DNA of 64,000 nt from Variovorax paradoxus. Its GTDB lineage: Bacteria > Pseudomonadota > Gammaproteobacteria > Burkholderiales > Burkholderiaceae_C. Every line of letters begins with the position of its first letter. Position 1 is the first letter of the stretch. The DNA is taken from assembly GCF_024734665.1 (NCBI RefSeq), contig NZ_CP102931.1, positions 5,516,001-5,580,000 of the forward strand, written 5' to 3'. Under the pieces are notes generated by a model. The model ran no database searches. It saw nothing but the letters and a program-made list of their open reading frames with translations, and was not told where the DNA came from. Below, in pieces: positions 55,354 through 64,000 of the stretch. The translations under genes and the position numbers were made by a program.

Positions 55354-56292
55354 ATGAAAGAGACAAGCCCCTCCCTCCCGTTGCCCGCGCCTTCGGTCGC
55401 AGGCGAGCCCGAATGCATCTGGCCCGCCGGCGCCGAGCTCGGCGAGGGCACGCTCTGGTCGCAGCGCGAACAGGCGCTCTACTGGATCGACATCCTCACG
55501 CCGCGCCTGTTCTGGTTCCGCCCCGCCGACGGTGCACGACGGGCCTGGACCTTCGACGAAGAGATCACCGCGATTTCCGAGCGCGCGACGGCGCCGGGCC
55601 TGATCCTCACGCTGCGTCGCGGCTTCGCGCTTTTCGACACGACACAGCTGCCTGGCGCCGGCGCCAAGCCGCACTACCTGCACCAGCCCGAACCCGAGCG
55701 CACGGGCAACCGCTTCAACGACGGTAAGTGCGACGCTCGTGGCCGCTTCTGGGCCGGCAGCATGGACTTCGACTGCAAGGCCCCCACCGGCGCGCTCTAC
55801 CGCTACAACGCCGACGGCCGCTGCACAAAGCACGACGACGGCTTCGAAGTGACCAACGGCCCGACGTGGTCGGCCGACGGCCGCACCATGTACTTCAACA
55901 ACACGGTGCTCAACAATCTCTACGCCTACGACTTCGACATGGAAGCCGGCACCGTATCGAACCGGCGCGTATGGCACCGCTTTCCGAAACCCGATGGCCT
56001 GCCCGACGGCATGACCACCGACGCGGCCGGCCGGTTATGGATCGCGCACTGGGGCGGCTCCTGCGTGACGTGCCACGACCCGGTGAGTGCGGCCGAGCTA
56101 TGCCGCATCACGCTGCCTGCGAGCCACGTCACCGACTGCGCCTTCGGCGATGCCGACCTGCGCACGCTCTACATCACGACTGCACGCAACGGGCTCACTG
56201 CAGAACAGCAGGCGGCCGAGCCGCTGGCGGGTGGGTTGTTCAAGGTGCGCATCGACAGCCCCGGCGTGCCAGCGGCGCTGTTCGCAGGCTAG
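55354..56292 (+). CDS. SMP-30/gluconolactonase-type sugar lactonase
   Basis: A 312-residue six-bladed beta-propeller lactonase. Metal-site features: Glu in GAELGEGTLWS, Asn in GNRFNDGKCDARGRFWAG, Asn in EVTNGPTWSADG and Asp in PDGLPDGMTTDAAG. It would hydrolyse the aldonolactone made by the neighbouring SDR to the sugar acid for the dehydratase. ATG 55354 after AAGGAAAG. Last sugar gene before the type VI module. Confidence 0.88.
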   Translation: MKETSPSLPLPAPSVAGEPECIWPAGAELGEGTLWSQREQALYWIDILTPRLFWFRPADGARRAWTFDEEITAISERATAPGLILTLRRGFALFDTTQLPGAGAKPHYLHQPEPERTGNRFNDGKCDARGRFWAGSMDFDCKAPTGALYRYNADGRCTKHDDGFEVTNGPTWSADGRTMYFNNTVLNNLYAYDFDMEAGTVSNRRVWHRFPKPDGLPDGMTTDAAGRLWIAHWGGSCVTCHDPVSAAELCRITLPASHVTDCAFGDADLRTLYITTARNGLTAEQQAAEPLAGGLFKVRIDSPGVPAALFAG

Positions 56293-56451
56293 AGCACCTC
56301 TCTATGCACGAAAGAATGATCGCGCACTAGTTCACGCAAAGCACAGACACCTGATGCGGTGTCATTGCCGTTGGCACATGGGCTCCCAGAATCCCGCCCA
56401 AACAAGTTCTTCGCCCTCGGCACGAGAGGCGATCACTATCCAGGGAGCCCA

Positions 56452-56496
56452 ATGTCCAACTTCGACGGCGCGCACGTGCGCGCCCCGCTGCCATGA
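56452..56496 (+). CDS. 14-codon leader peptide overlapping the vgrG start
   Basis: ATG 56452 with a good GGGAG site starts MSNFDGAHVRAPLP and stops at TGA, 4 bp over the ATG of vgrG (ATGA). vgrG itself has no clear ribosome site. Either a coupling leader or the broken N-terminus of vgrG: one base inserted would join the frames. Confidence 0.45.
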   Translation: MSNFDGAHVRAPLP

Positions 56497-59036
56497 AGCG
56501 GCGGGTAAGCATCCGCACGCCTGCGGGCGATGCAATTCAATTCCACCGCCTTGAGGGCCGCGAGGCACTGAGCCAGCTCTACAGCTTCGACCTCGACCTG
56601 CTGGGCAGAGACAACGCAATTGATCCGAATGCGATGCTGGGCAAGTCCGCCAGCGTTGCCATCAAGACCGAACGCGGCGGAGTGCGATACCTCGACGGCA
56701 TCGTCACCAGATTCGGTCTTGCGCGCGAAGACGACCGACACTGCTTCTACAGGATGCAGCTGCGCCCATGGCTGTGGCTGGCCACGCGCCGCAGTGACTT
56801 CAGGATCTTCCAGGACCAGAGCGTTCCCGAGATCATCACAGCCGTGCTGGAGCGCTACGACTACCCGCTCGAGCAGAAGCTCAGCCGCGACTACCGGCGC
56901 TGGGACTACTGCGTGCAGTACGGAGAGACAGACTTCGACTTCATCTCCCGCCTCTGCGAGCACGAAGGCCTGTATTACTTCTTCCGTCACGAAGAAGGGC
57001 AGCACGTGCTGGTCTGCGCCGACGACATCACCAGTTCGCACGGACCGCTGCCCGGCGGCGAAGAAGTCCGCTTCCACGTCGACGAACAAGCTGGCATGAC
57101 CGGTGGCCTGGATGCGGGCGAGCGCGTCTACGAATGGTCGGCGTCAGAAGAAGTCCGCTCGGGCCGTTTCCTGCACGACGACTACGACCACCTGCATCCC
57201 AAGGCAGACCTGAGCCAGTCGCAGCACAAGCCAGGCGGCCACGACCATGACCGCTACGAGCTGTACGAGTGGCCCGGCGGCTACACCCGGCTCGCAGACG
57301 GTGAAGCCTATGCGGCCATCCGCAACGAAGAACAGCTGAGCGAGCGCAGCCGCGCAAGTGGCCGCTCCAACAGGCGCGACCTTGCGCCGGGTTTCACCAT
57401 GCGCCTGGCAGAGCATCCCCGCACCGATCAGAACCGGCAATACCTGCTGCTCGGCGTGAGCTACGACCTTCAGGAAAATCTTCAGGCCACAGAAGGTGCA
57501 AAGGCCTCCGAAGGCTCCGTGCAGCGTTTCGCCTTCGACGTGCAGCCCACGAGCAATCCGTGGCGGCCCCGTCGCACAACGACTAAGCCCCGCACCCACG
57601 GCCCACAGACCGCCGTCGTGGTCGGCCCGTCCGGCGAGGAGATCTGGACCGACCAGTACGGCCGCATCAAAGTGCAGTTCCACTGGGACCGCATCGGCCA
57701 GAACAACGAGAACTCCAGTTGCTGGATGCGCGTGTCCTCAAGCTGGGCAGGCGCGAACTTCGGCGAGGTGGCGCTGCCGCGCATCGGGCAGGAGGTAATC
57801 GTCGACTTTCTCAACGGCGACCCGGACTACCCCGTCGTCATCGGCCGCGTGCACAACGCCGACCGGATGCCGGCATGGGCCCTGCCCCACCAGAAGCATC
57901 TGGCCGGCTACCGCAGCCGCGAACTCGGCGGCGGTGAGCGCGGCAACCATCTGGCGCTCGACGACACGAGCGGCAAGGTGCAGGCCCAGCTCAAGAGCGA
58001 CCACCTGAGCAGCAGCATCAGCCTGGGGCACATCGGCCGCATCGAGGGTACGGCTGGGCGCGAAGACGACCGGGGCCAGGGCTTCGAGCTGCGCACCGAT
58101 GGGCACGGCGCCATTCGCGCCACGGCCGGCCTGCTCGTCACCACCGAATCGCGCCCGAACGCACAGGCCCACATCACCGACATGCGCGAGACCGTGGCGC
58201 GGCTCACGCAGGGGCGCGACCTGCACGAAGGCCTGAGCCAGATGGCGCAGGAGGCCAAGGCGCACGACTCGGGCGATCAAGACGAAGTGGCCCGGGAACT
58301 GAAGGAACAGAACGACGCCATCAGGGGAAGCGGAGTCGACCCGGAGCAAGGCCAGTTCCCTGAATTCCGGCAACCGCACCTGACGCTGGCCAGCCCGGCG
58401 GGCATCCAGGCCACGGCGCACGGCTCGACGCACATTGCCAGCATGGGGCACAACGCGCTCACCAGCGGCGGGCACACCAGCATCAGCGCAGGCAAGAGCT
58501 TTCTTGCAAGCGCGAGGGATGCGGTGCGCCTGTTCGCCTTCAAGGCCGGCATCCGCCTGATTGCCGGCAATGCGGATATCGACGTCCAGGCCCTGCGCAA
58601 CAGCATCAACCTCCTGGGCAGACTCAACATCAAGCTCGAGGCTGAGCGCATCACGATCACGGCCAAGGAAGAAGTGCTGATCACTGGCGGCTCCAGCTTC
58701 AGCCGTTGGAACGCGCAGGGCATCGTGCACGGCACCAGTGGGCTGTGGCGCGAGCATGCGGCGACCCACAGCCTGATGGGGCCGGCCAGGCGCACGCCGG
58801 AAGTGGTGAACCGGGATGTGAAGGCAGCTTTCGATCAGGAAGTCCTGTTTCATCACCTCGACGAGAAGAACACGGCTGCAGCAAAGCAGGTGTTCAGGCT
58901 CATACGCAATGACGAATCTCAGCCAGAGCCCGCGAACGCCTCCGGCGCAAACACCGGCACCGACGGCACCACGCAATTGCAGCGTTCCGATACTCCCGAG
59001 ATCTATGGGGTGCGCTGGATGGGGAGGAAGAAATAA
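56493..59036 (+). CDS. vgrG: Type VI secretion tip protein VgrG
   Basis: An 847-residue spike protein of the contractile type VI secretion system. Gp27-like start (IQFHRLEGREALSQLYSFDL), middle YCVQYGETDFDFISRLCEHEGLYYFF region, gp5/OB part WTDQYGRIKVQFHWDR and GQEVIVDFLNGDPDYPVVIG. A DUF2345 extension follows (about residues 590-740: HIASMGHNALTSGGHTSISA; NINIKLE-type helix of repeats). It likely carries the lipase encoded next. Start codon ATG 56493 is weak (see leader). Stop overlaps the next ATG by one base. Confidence 0.92.
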   Translation: MKRRVSIRTPAGDAIQFHRLEGREALSQLYSFDLDLLGRDNAIDPNAMLGKSASVAIKTERGGVRYLDGIVTRFGLAREDDRHCFYRMQLRPWLWLATRRSDFRIFQDQSVPEIITAVLERYDYPLEQKLSRDYRRWDYCVQYGETDFDFISRLCEHEGLYYFFRHEEGQHVLVCADDITSSHGPLPGGEEVRFHVDEQAGMTGGLDAGERVYEWSASEEVRSGRFLHDDYDHLHPKADLSQSQHKPGGHDHDRYELYEWPGGYTRLADGEAYAAIRNEEQLSERSRASGRSNRRDLAPGFTMRLAEHPRTDQNRQYLLLGVSYDLQENLQATEGAKASEGSVQRFAFDVQPTSNPWRPRRTTTKPRTHGPQTAVVVGPSGEEIWTDQYGRIKVQFHWDRIGQNNENSSCWMRVSSSWAGANFGEVALPRIGQEVIVDFLNGDPDYPVVIGRVHNADRMPAWALPHQKHLAGYRSRELGGGERGNHLALDDTSGKVQAQLKSDHLSSSISLGHIGRIEGTAGREDDRGQGFELRTDGHGAIRATAGLLVTTESRPNAQAHITDMRETVARLTQGRDLHEGLSQMAQEAKAHDSGDQDEVARELKEQNDAIRGSGVDPEQGQFPEFRQPHLTLASPAGIQATAHGSTHIASMGHNALTSGGHTSISAGKSFLASARDAVRLFAFKAGIRLIAGNADIDVQALRNSINLLGRLNIKLEAERITITAKEEVLITGGSSFSRWNAQGIVHGTSGLWREHAATHSLMGPARRTPEVVNRDVKAAFDQEVLFHHLDEKNTAAAKQVFRLIRNDESQPEPANASGANTGTDGTTQLQRSDTPEIYGVRWMGRKK

Positions 59037-60859
59037 TGGCTGCCCAGGGTGAAGAAGAGGACGCATGGCTGGATTTCAGCCTCGGCATCGGCGGCTTCGC
59101 GGAGGTGGCCGTTGCCACGACGCCCGTGGCCGACAAACGCAAGGTTCGCGTGCGCGTGCCGCCGGGCAAGCTCATACCCATCGTGTTCCTGCCCGGCATC
59201 ATGGGCAGCAACCTGCGGCTGTCCAAGGCGCGGCAGGCATTGCTCAAGCGCAGCGACAACGTCTCCTGGCGGCCCGATGACACCGGCGATGTCCTGGGTC
59301 GGCGCAAAGACAGTCCGGCGCAGCGCCAGATGCGTCTGGACCCGGACGAGGTGGAGGTGGACCGCTACGAGGTCACCGACGATGGCGGCGAGCGCTTCGA
59401 TGCCACGGGCAACACGACCGTCAGTTCCGACAAGCGCCACGACAACGTGCCCAACAACCTGGGCTACGTCAGCAAACTGCTGATCGACGACCCCAAGGCC
59501 GACCCGAACCATCCGCTGGCAGCCAACAGGCGGAGCTTCACGGCCGCGCAGAAGGCCCGCGCGCGCGGCTGGAGCGAGGTGATGTTCAAAGCCTACGGCG
59601 ACATCATCAAGCACATGGAAAGCCGCCTCAACGACATGCTGCAGGGCCGGGGTGATCAGGTGAAGGTGTCGTTCCCCTGGACGAACAACGAAGACCAGCG
59701 GGCAATGGTGGGCTCCGCGCCTTCGAGCTTCGGCGGACAGGGCGCCGCACTCACCGAAGCCGACATCAAGAAGATCGGCAACTGCTGGTACCCCGTGCAT
59801 GCCTTTGGCTACAACTGGCTCAAGAGCAATGGCGAGGAAGCCAAGTCACTCGCGCCGAAGATCGACAAGCTCGTGCAAACCTACAACGAGAACGGCTTCG
59901 ACTGCCCGGGCGTGATCCTCGTGACCCACAGCATGGGCGGCATCCTGGCGCGCGCGCTGATTCACTCGGACTACGGGAACATCAAGGACAAGGTGCTTGG
60001 CATCGTGCACGGAGTGATGCCCACGACCGGCGCTGCGGCAGCCTACAAGCGCATGCGCGCGGGCTTCGAGGGTGCCCCCCTTTACGATTTCGTCGGGAAC
60101 GTCATCCAGGGCCTGTTGGGCGACGATGGGGAAAAAGTAACTGCGGTGCTGGCCAATTCACAAGGCGGACTGGAGCTGTTGCCCGCAGCCGCCTACGGGA
60201 CGCAATGGCTGCATGTGCAGGATCAGGACGGCAACTTCCTTGCGCGACTGCCCCACGACGATGCGGTGGATGAGATCTATGCGCAGGGGCCGCACAAGTG
60301 GTGGCGGTTGATCAATCCGAAGTGGATTGATCCGGCCGGGCAACTCGGCAAGCCTCCTGATGAGGGCGGCAAGACTGAAGAACAGATCGGGCCGAAAGCG
60401 ACTATGGAGCGAATCAAAGATGCCATGAAGTTCGCTGACGCCATCGAGAACACTTTCCACGAGCGCACCTACGCCCATTACGGCAACGACCCAAAGCAAT
60501 TGGCCTGGAACGAGGTGTCGTGGCGCGTTGTCGATGGGGATGCGGCGAAGGCGGGCGACCCGGCGAACTGGACGATGGTGCCTGGCGAGACGGGCGACAA
60601 CAAGAAGGGCTTGCTGAAGGTACGCGGCGACTACGGCACTGAACTCATCTTGAAGCTTCAGCCACCCGGTGCCGCGGCCGACGGCACGGTGCCAGTAGAG
60701 CGCAGCGCCAGCAAAGTCCAAGCCAAAGTCAAGTTCGTCCAACGCGGCTACGACCATCAGGACAGCTACAAGAACCCCGATGCCAGCGCTTCGACGCTCT
60801 ACGGCATCGTGCGCATCGCCAACGAGTTCGATCCACCGTGGTGGGACAAGAAGGACTGA
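59036..60859 (+). CDS. Type VI lipase effector (Tle4-like)
   Basis: A 607-residue alpha/beta hydrolase. Oxyanion-type motif IVFLPGIMGSNLRL at about 44-57, nucleophile Ser299 in ILVTHSMGGILARAL (PGAP1-like GxSxG variant THSMGG). It follows VgrG with overlapping stop/start, and precedes a Tli4-like immunity gene, so it should be a phospholipase toxin injected into rivals. No signal peptide, consistent with VgrG-borne delivery. Tle subfamily assigned by neighbour type; moderately sure. Confidence 0.83.
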   Translation: MAAQGEEEDAWLDFSLGIGGFAEVAVATTPVADKRKVRVRVPPGKLIPIVFLPGIMGSNLRLSKARQALLKRSDNVSWRPDDTGDVLGRRKDSPAQRQMRLDPDEVEVDRYEVTDDGGERFDATGNTTVSSDKRHDNVPNNLGYVSKLLIDDPKADPNHPLAANRRSFTAAQKARARGWSEVMFKAYGDIIKHMESRLNDMLQGRGDQVKVSFPWTNNEDQRAMVGSAPSSFGGQGAALTEADIKKIGNCWYPVHAFGYNWLKSNGEEAKSLAPKIDKLVQTYNENGFDCPGVILVTHSMGGILARALIHSDYGNIKDKVLGIVHGVMPTTGAAAAYKRMRAGFEGAPLYDFVGNVIQGLLGDDGEKVTAVLANSQGGLELLPAAAYGTQWLHVQDQDGNFLARLPHDDAVDEIYAQGPHKWWRLINPKWIDPAGQLGKPPDEGGKTEEQIGPKATMERIKDAMKFADAIENTFHERTYAHYGNDPKQLAWNEVSWRVVDGDAAKAGDPANWTMVPGETGDNKKGLLKVRGDYGTELILKLQPPGAAADGTVPVERSASKVQAKVKFVQRGYDHQDSYKNPDASASTLYGIVRIANEFDPPWWDKKD

Positions 60860-60896
60860 AGCGCTTCACCTCGATCATGACCAAGGAAACGACCTG

Positions 60897-61853
60897 ATGA
60901 CGAACCCTCGCATTGAACGGCTGTTCGAGCACACCAAGCTGATGTGCTTCGGACGCTATGTACTGACAGTCCCCGTGGACTCGCGCCTGGCCTTCGGCCG
61001 AGACTTCCCGACCCTGCCCAACCAAGCCAAGGACATTGAGAAGGTGATGGAAGTCGAACGGGCAAAGATTCTGGCGAGGAACAAGACAGCCGAGATCAAC
61101 TACTTCGGCAGAGGGCCGGCGCCAGATACGTGGTTGATTCGATCCTACAAAAGCGATTCGGCCAAGGAACTCGAACTGGAAGGTTTTCGCATTTATCACG
61201 TTGTAGGGCCTCACATCTTTGTGAATGGCAGAGGAACAGACAACGGAGCGACTGCGGAATCCATCCTTCGAGACACGATTGAAATCGCCCAGAATCTGCG
61301 CGCTCGTGAACCCGACGAAGTACCTACCGAACAAGGGCTATGCCACGAGTTCGGATTCCGCCGACTGGATGGCTCCAAAGGCAACGTACTGACGCAAGTC
61401 GGCCTCCACATGGCTGCATTGCCCGACGTCGTGTTCAGCGTCGAGAGCAACCAGACCATCAACGCCAAGTTTTCCGGCAACAGCGACGGCCTGCTCAAAC
61501 TCATCGCCGACCAGAAGCGCGAGACGGGCAGCAGATATCCCAAGCTCACGACCTTGCGCGAGGGCAAGAAGAAGGTCCACGGCTGGGACGGCGAAGAGTC
61601 GCTGGTGCGCCGCCCCGACGGTACGCAGGACTTCGAGTGGATGTTCATCGGCAAGAACGGCGGCAGCGTCGCGCGCCCCGGCAATCTGAGCGTGGCGATG
61701 CGCACCAAGGTCGAAGCGGACCGCATCGGTGCAGCCAAAGCCTCTTCGCTCAACGACGAAGAGGCCATCGCGCTTTGGGACAAGCTGCTCGACGGCCTGA
61801 AGTTCCGCGTGGCGGTGCCGGGTGCGCCTGCCGATGCCGTGGCAATCAAGTGA
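60897..61853 (+). CDS. Type VI immunity protein (Tli4-like)
   Basis: A 318-residue protein resembling the Tli4 immunity family (MCFGRYVLTVPVDSRLAFG near the N-terminus; GLCHEFGFRRLDGSKGN; a conserved GWDGEESLVRRPDGTQDFEW stretch). It should bind and block the adjacent lipase to spare kin. No clear signal peptide is seen, although Tle4 targets act in the periplasm. ATG 60897 after AAGGAAACG. Lower in GC than neighbours in its first half, as usual for such genes. Confidence 0.72.
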   Translation: MTNPRIERLFEHTKLMCFGRYVLTVPVDSRLAFGRDFPTLPNQAKDIEKVMEVERAKILARNKTAEINYFGRGPAPDTWLIRSYKSDSAKELELEGFRIYHVVGPHIFVNGRGTDNGATAESILRDTIEIAQNLRAREPDEVPTEQGLCHEFGFRRLDGSKGNVLTQVGLHMAALPDVVFSVESNQTINAKFSGNSDGLLKLIADQKRETGSRYPKLTTLREGKKKVHGWDGEESLVRRPDGTQDFEWMFIGKNGGSVARPGNLSVAMRTKVEADRIGAAKASSLNDEEAIALWDKLLDGLKFRVAVPGAPADAVAIK

Positions 61854-61876
61854 CCAGATCAGGGAGGAATCAATCA

Positions 61877-62110
61877 ATGACGAAAAATATCATGAATACG
61901 GGTGACGCTCCGTCCAACCCGAAGGCGGCCTCGACCCTTTCACGCCGGCGTGCCTTGCAGGCCGTAGGGACCATGGCTGCATTGCCCTTTTGCCCTGTGG
62001 TGTTCACCCATGCCGGGCCAGTCCATGCGGCGGAGTTCGTGACCAACAGGCTGTGGCGACCAACGGCACATGCGATTTCCAGCCGTCGCGGACCGCTCGA
62101 GGCTCTGTAA
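61877..62110 (+). CDS. Short Tat-signal protein, possible gene remnant
   Basis: A 77-residue product: MTKNIMNTGDAPSN, then a Tat-like LSRRRALQAVGTMAALPF and cleavage near VHA-A (about residue 51). Only about 26 residues remain after cleavage, too few for a normal Tat cargo. It may be the 5' piece of a truncated exported protein at the edge of the type VI module. ATG 61877 has GGGAGGA upstream. No family recognised. Confidence 0.5.
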   Translation: MTKNIMNTGDAPSNPKAASTLSRRRALQAVGTMAALPFCPVVFTHAGPVHAAEFVTNRLWRPTAHAISSRRGPLEAL

Positions 62111-62135
62111 ATTGATTCCGATTGCGGCGATGGCT

Positions 62136-63206
62136 TCACGCAAAAAACCGGTGCTCCGTCGCACTGCGAAACACCTCCCCCGGCCGCAGCACCGTAGACG
62201 GAAACCCAGGCTGATTCGGTGAATCCGGATAGTGCTGCGTCTCCAGGCACAACCCGTCCCCCTGCCGCAGACTTGCACCCGCGCTGCCCATGAGGCTGCC
62301 GTCGAGAAAATTGCCCGAATAGAACTGCACGCCGGGCTCGCTGGTATGCACTTCCATCACGCGGCCTGTGGCCTCGTGCTCCAGCCGTGCCGCCAGAGCA
62401 AGGCCGCGATCGACCTGAGCACGGTCCAGCACCCAGTTGTGGTCGTAGCCATGCGCAAGCAGCAACTGTTCGTGGTCTTCGCGGATGCGCTCTCCGATGT
62501 GCGTTGCAGTACGAAAGTCGAACGGCGTCGAAGCCAGGTCGGCGATGCCTGTCGGAATCAGCGTCGCATCCACTGGGCAATAACGGCTCGCGGAAATCGT
62601 CAGCCGGTGGTCCATCACCGAGCCGCTGCCCGCGAGGTTGAAGTAGTCGTGGTGGCTCAGGTTCAGCACGGTGGGCTTGTCGGTCAGGGCGCTGTAGTCG
62701 ATGCGCCATGTGTTGGCGTTCGCGCTCAGCGTGTAGCGCACCGTCATCTGTACCTCGCCGGGGTAGCCTTCTTCGCCGTCGGCGCTGGTGTAGCGCAGCT
62801 CGATGGCGATGTCGTCGCCGGCCTCTTGCGCCGACAGCGGCACGATCTCCCAGAAGCGCGTGCCGAAGCCCTTGGCGCCGCCGTGCAGCGAGTTGACGCC
62901 ATCGTTCAGCCCCAGCTGATGCACCGTGCCGTCGAGCGTGAAGCGCCCCGCCGCGATGCGGTTCGCGAAGCGTCCGACGATGGTGCCGAAGTGCGGATGC
63001 GGCTTGCGGTAGTCGGCGAGTGTCGGCAAGCCCAGCACGATGTTCGCGCTGTGCCCATCGCGGTCGGGCACGCGCAATGCGGTGACGATGCCTCCGTGGT
63101 TGATGGCACTCAGGCTCAGGCCGCGGCCGTTGTCCAGGGTGTATTCGGTGACGGCGCGGCCGTCGGGCATGCGGCCGAACTCGCGCGATGTGATGCTGTT
63201 GCTCAT
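62136..63206 (-). CDS. galM: Aldose 1-epimerase
   Basis: A 356-residue mutarotase interconverting alpha and beta sugars. Substrate and catalytic segments: FGTIVGRFANRIAAGRF, SLHGGAKGFGTRFWEI, NLSHHDYFNLAGSG (catalytic His), and LLAHGYDHNWVLD, VHTSEPGVQFYSGN, LCLETQHYPDSPNQ (catalytic Glu). Likely belongs with the pentose/galactose catabolic genes, from which the type VI module now separates it. Confidence 0.93.
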   Translation of the reverse strand: MSNSITSREFGRMPDGRAVTEYTLDNGRGLSLSAINHGGIVTALRVPDRDGHSANIVLGLPTLADYRKPHPHFGTIVGRFANRIAAGRFTLDGTVHQLGLNDGVNSLHGGAKGFGTRFWEIVPLSAQEAGDDIAIELRYTSADGEEGYPGEVQMTVRYTLSANANTWRIDYSALTDKPTVLNLSHHDYFNLAGSGSVMDHRLTISASRYCPVDATLIPTGIADLASTPFDFRTATHIGERIREDHEQLLLAHGYDHNWVLDRAQVDRGLALAARLEHEATGRVMEVHTSEPGVQFYSGNFLDGSLMGSAGASLRQGDGLCLETQHYPDSPNQPGFPSTVLRPGEVFRSATEHRFFA

Positions 63207-63230
63207 GTGTCTCCTGCCTGCCGGAATTGT

Positions 63231-64000
63231 TTAGGGGAACAACGCCTCGCGCGCGCACTGCGAAGCGGTGCGCAGCGCGATGCGGTCCTTGAGGTCATGG
63301 TAGTCAGGCGGCTCGGCGGCGTGCGTGCGCAGTTCGATGCGATGGCCGGCCTTGGACACGGCGTCGGCAAAGCGCTCCTGCAGCGCGAAGGGCGTGTTCC
63401 TGTCTTCGCGATTGCCGATCAGCACGATGCGTCGCGCCGGGTCGCGCACGATGCCGACGACATGGTCCATCGGGTCGTAGAACTGCGTGCTGCCCGTGGT
63501 GTCGGTGCGACCGTCTCTCGAGCGGCCCAGCATGCGCGCGCGCTCCAGCAGGCCGTAGGCGCCCGAAGTCAGCACCGCGCAGGCCACGCGCGTGCGGCCT
63601 AGCGTGAGCAGCGCAGCGCCTGCGGTGGCGCCGCCGCTGTGGCCGACGATGACGATGCGCTGCAGCCTGTGGCGCTGCATGAGCGCGTCGAGTGCCGCAT
63701 CGAGTGCGTGAAACTCCACCAGCTGCCGGCGCTTGCGGTGGTCGCCCGACGATCCGTACGTGCCGGGCCGCGCCACGAAGATCCACGGCACGCCCGCGCG
63801 GTCGCGGCTGCGCTGCGCATCGAGCGTGCGCAGGTCTTCGGTGTTATCGGGAATGCGCGTGGGCGCCTGGTCCATCACGCTGTCGCGGTCGCCCGAGAAC
63901 TGCACGATGGCGATGCGCGCGCCCTCGATGTCGTCGCTCGCGAAGTAGCGGATGCAGGCGGGGCCCTCTGCGGTCTGCACCCACAGGTAGCTGTTGCGGT
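63231..64000 (-). CDS. Alpha/beta hydrolase, 5' end outside window
   Basis: The C-terminal 256 residues of a serine hydrolase; the frame stays open to the window edge (RNSYLWVQTAEGP), so the start lies beyond. Nucleophile elbow GHSGGATAGAALL; an Asp in VLIGNREDRNTPFAL and a His in PDYHDLKD can complete the triad. Peptidase- or esterase-like (DUF-type hydrolase); substrate unknown. 24 bp downstream of, and co-oriented with, galM. Confidence 0.75.
   Translation of the reverse strand, partial: RNSYLWVQTAEGPACIRYFASDDIEGARIAIVQFSGDRDSVMDQAPTRIPDNTEDLRTLDAQRSRDRAGVPWIFVARPGTYGSSGDHRKRRQLVEFHALDAALDALMQRHRLQRIVIVGHSGGATAGAALLTLGRTRVACAVLTSGAYGLLERARMLGRSRDGRTDTTGSTQFYDPMDHVVGIVRDPARRIVLIGNREDRNTPFALQERFADAVSKAGHRIELRTHAAEPPDYHDLKDRIALRTASQCAREALFP

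Noticed and set aside
1..64000. tRNA, rRNA, CRISPR array, prophage or insertion sequence
   Set aside because: No cloverleaf-like, rRNA-like, regularly spaced direct-repeat, integrase or transposase sequence was recognised in the window.

Overview
The window is GC-rich, densely coded beta-proteobacterial DNA, most likely Comamonadaceae and Variovorax-like. This is inferred from gene content: a two-gene cyanophycin synthetase locus with its DUF1854/ABC partner, a DUF2970 protein, GbpR/ChvE-type sugar genes and a proteobacterial phosphonate cluster. No rRNA, tRNA, CRISPR array, insertion sequence or phage gene was recognised, and no gene-free stretch exceeds about 260 bases.

Layout. 1-6278: three tandem phosphocholine-type phospholipase C genes (the first cut by the window edge), copies 2 and 3 each preceded by a tiny lipoprotein gene. 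6325-10192: LysR regulator, NCS2 purine permease and 8-oxoguanine deaminase. 10361-12370: an exported lipoxygenase behind a perfect 32-bp palindrome. 12389-14581 (minus): DUF2970 protein and two c-type cytochromes. 14681-17321: a MocR-type regulator convergent with an MFS transporter. 17415-24113: a 2-aminoethylphosphonate import and breakdown cluster (phnX, FAD oxidoreductase, ABC transporter, divergent PhnZ-like HD oxygenase). 24236-27205: SbmA/YddA-like ABC exporter, queC and a DUF2177 protein. 27392-31169: two PhoA-type alkaline phosphatases plus a secreted protein of unknown function. 31189-38961: cyanophycin locus. 39113-40484: two small secreted paralogues and a small gene with a near-consensus Pho box. 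40503-56292: a sugar-acid catabolic region, with ten leftward genes, a LysR regulator, an SDR dehydrogenase and a lactonase. 56493-62110: a type VI secretion module (VgrG, lipase effector, immunity protein) plus a Tat-signal fragment. 62136-64000: galM and a partial alpha/beta hydrolase.

How the genes fit together. Phosphorus scavenging recurs: phospholipases C release phosphocholine, alkaline phosphatases release phosphate, and the phosphonate genes cleave C-P bonds. Pho-box-like repeats (TCA triplets 11 nt apart) precede several of these genes, and in three of them the last TCA lies 14 nt upstream of a TAG-type -10, so a PhoB regulon is likely. The sugar region encodes a whole non-phosphorylative pentose route: mutarotase, 1-dehydrogenase, lactonase, aldonate dehydratase, 2-keto-3-deoxy-pentonate dehydratase and 2-oxoglutarate semialdehyde dehydrogenase. 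It has two CUT2 sugar transporters, one nested inside the other. The cyanophycin locus could store the nitrogen and carbon gained.

Product names come from reading motifs and recalling families; no search was run.
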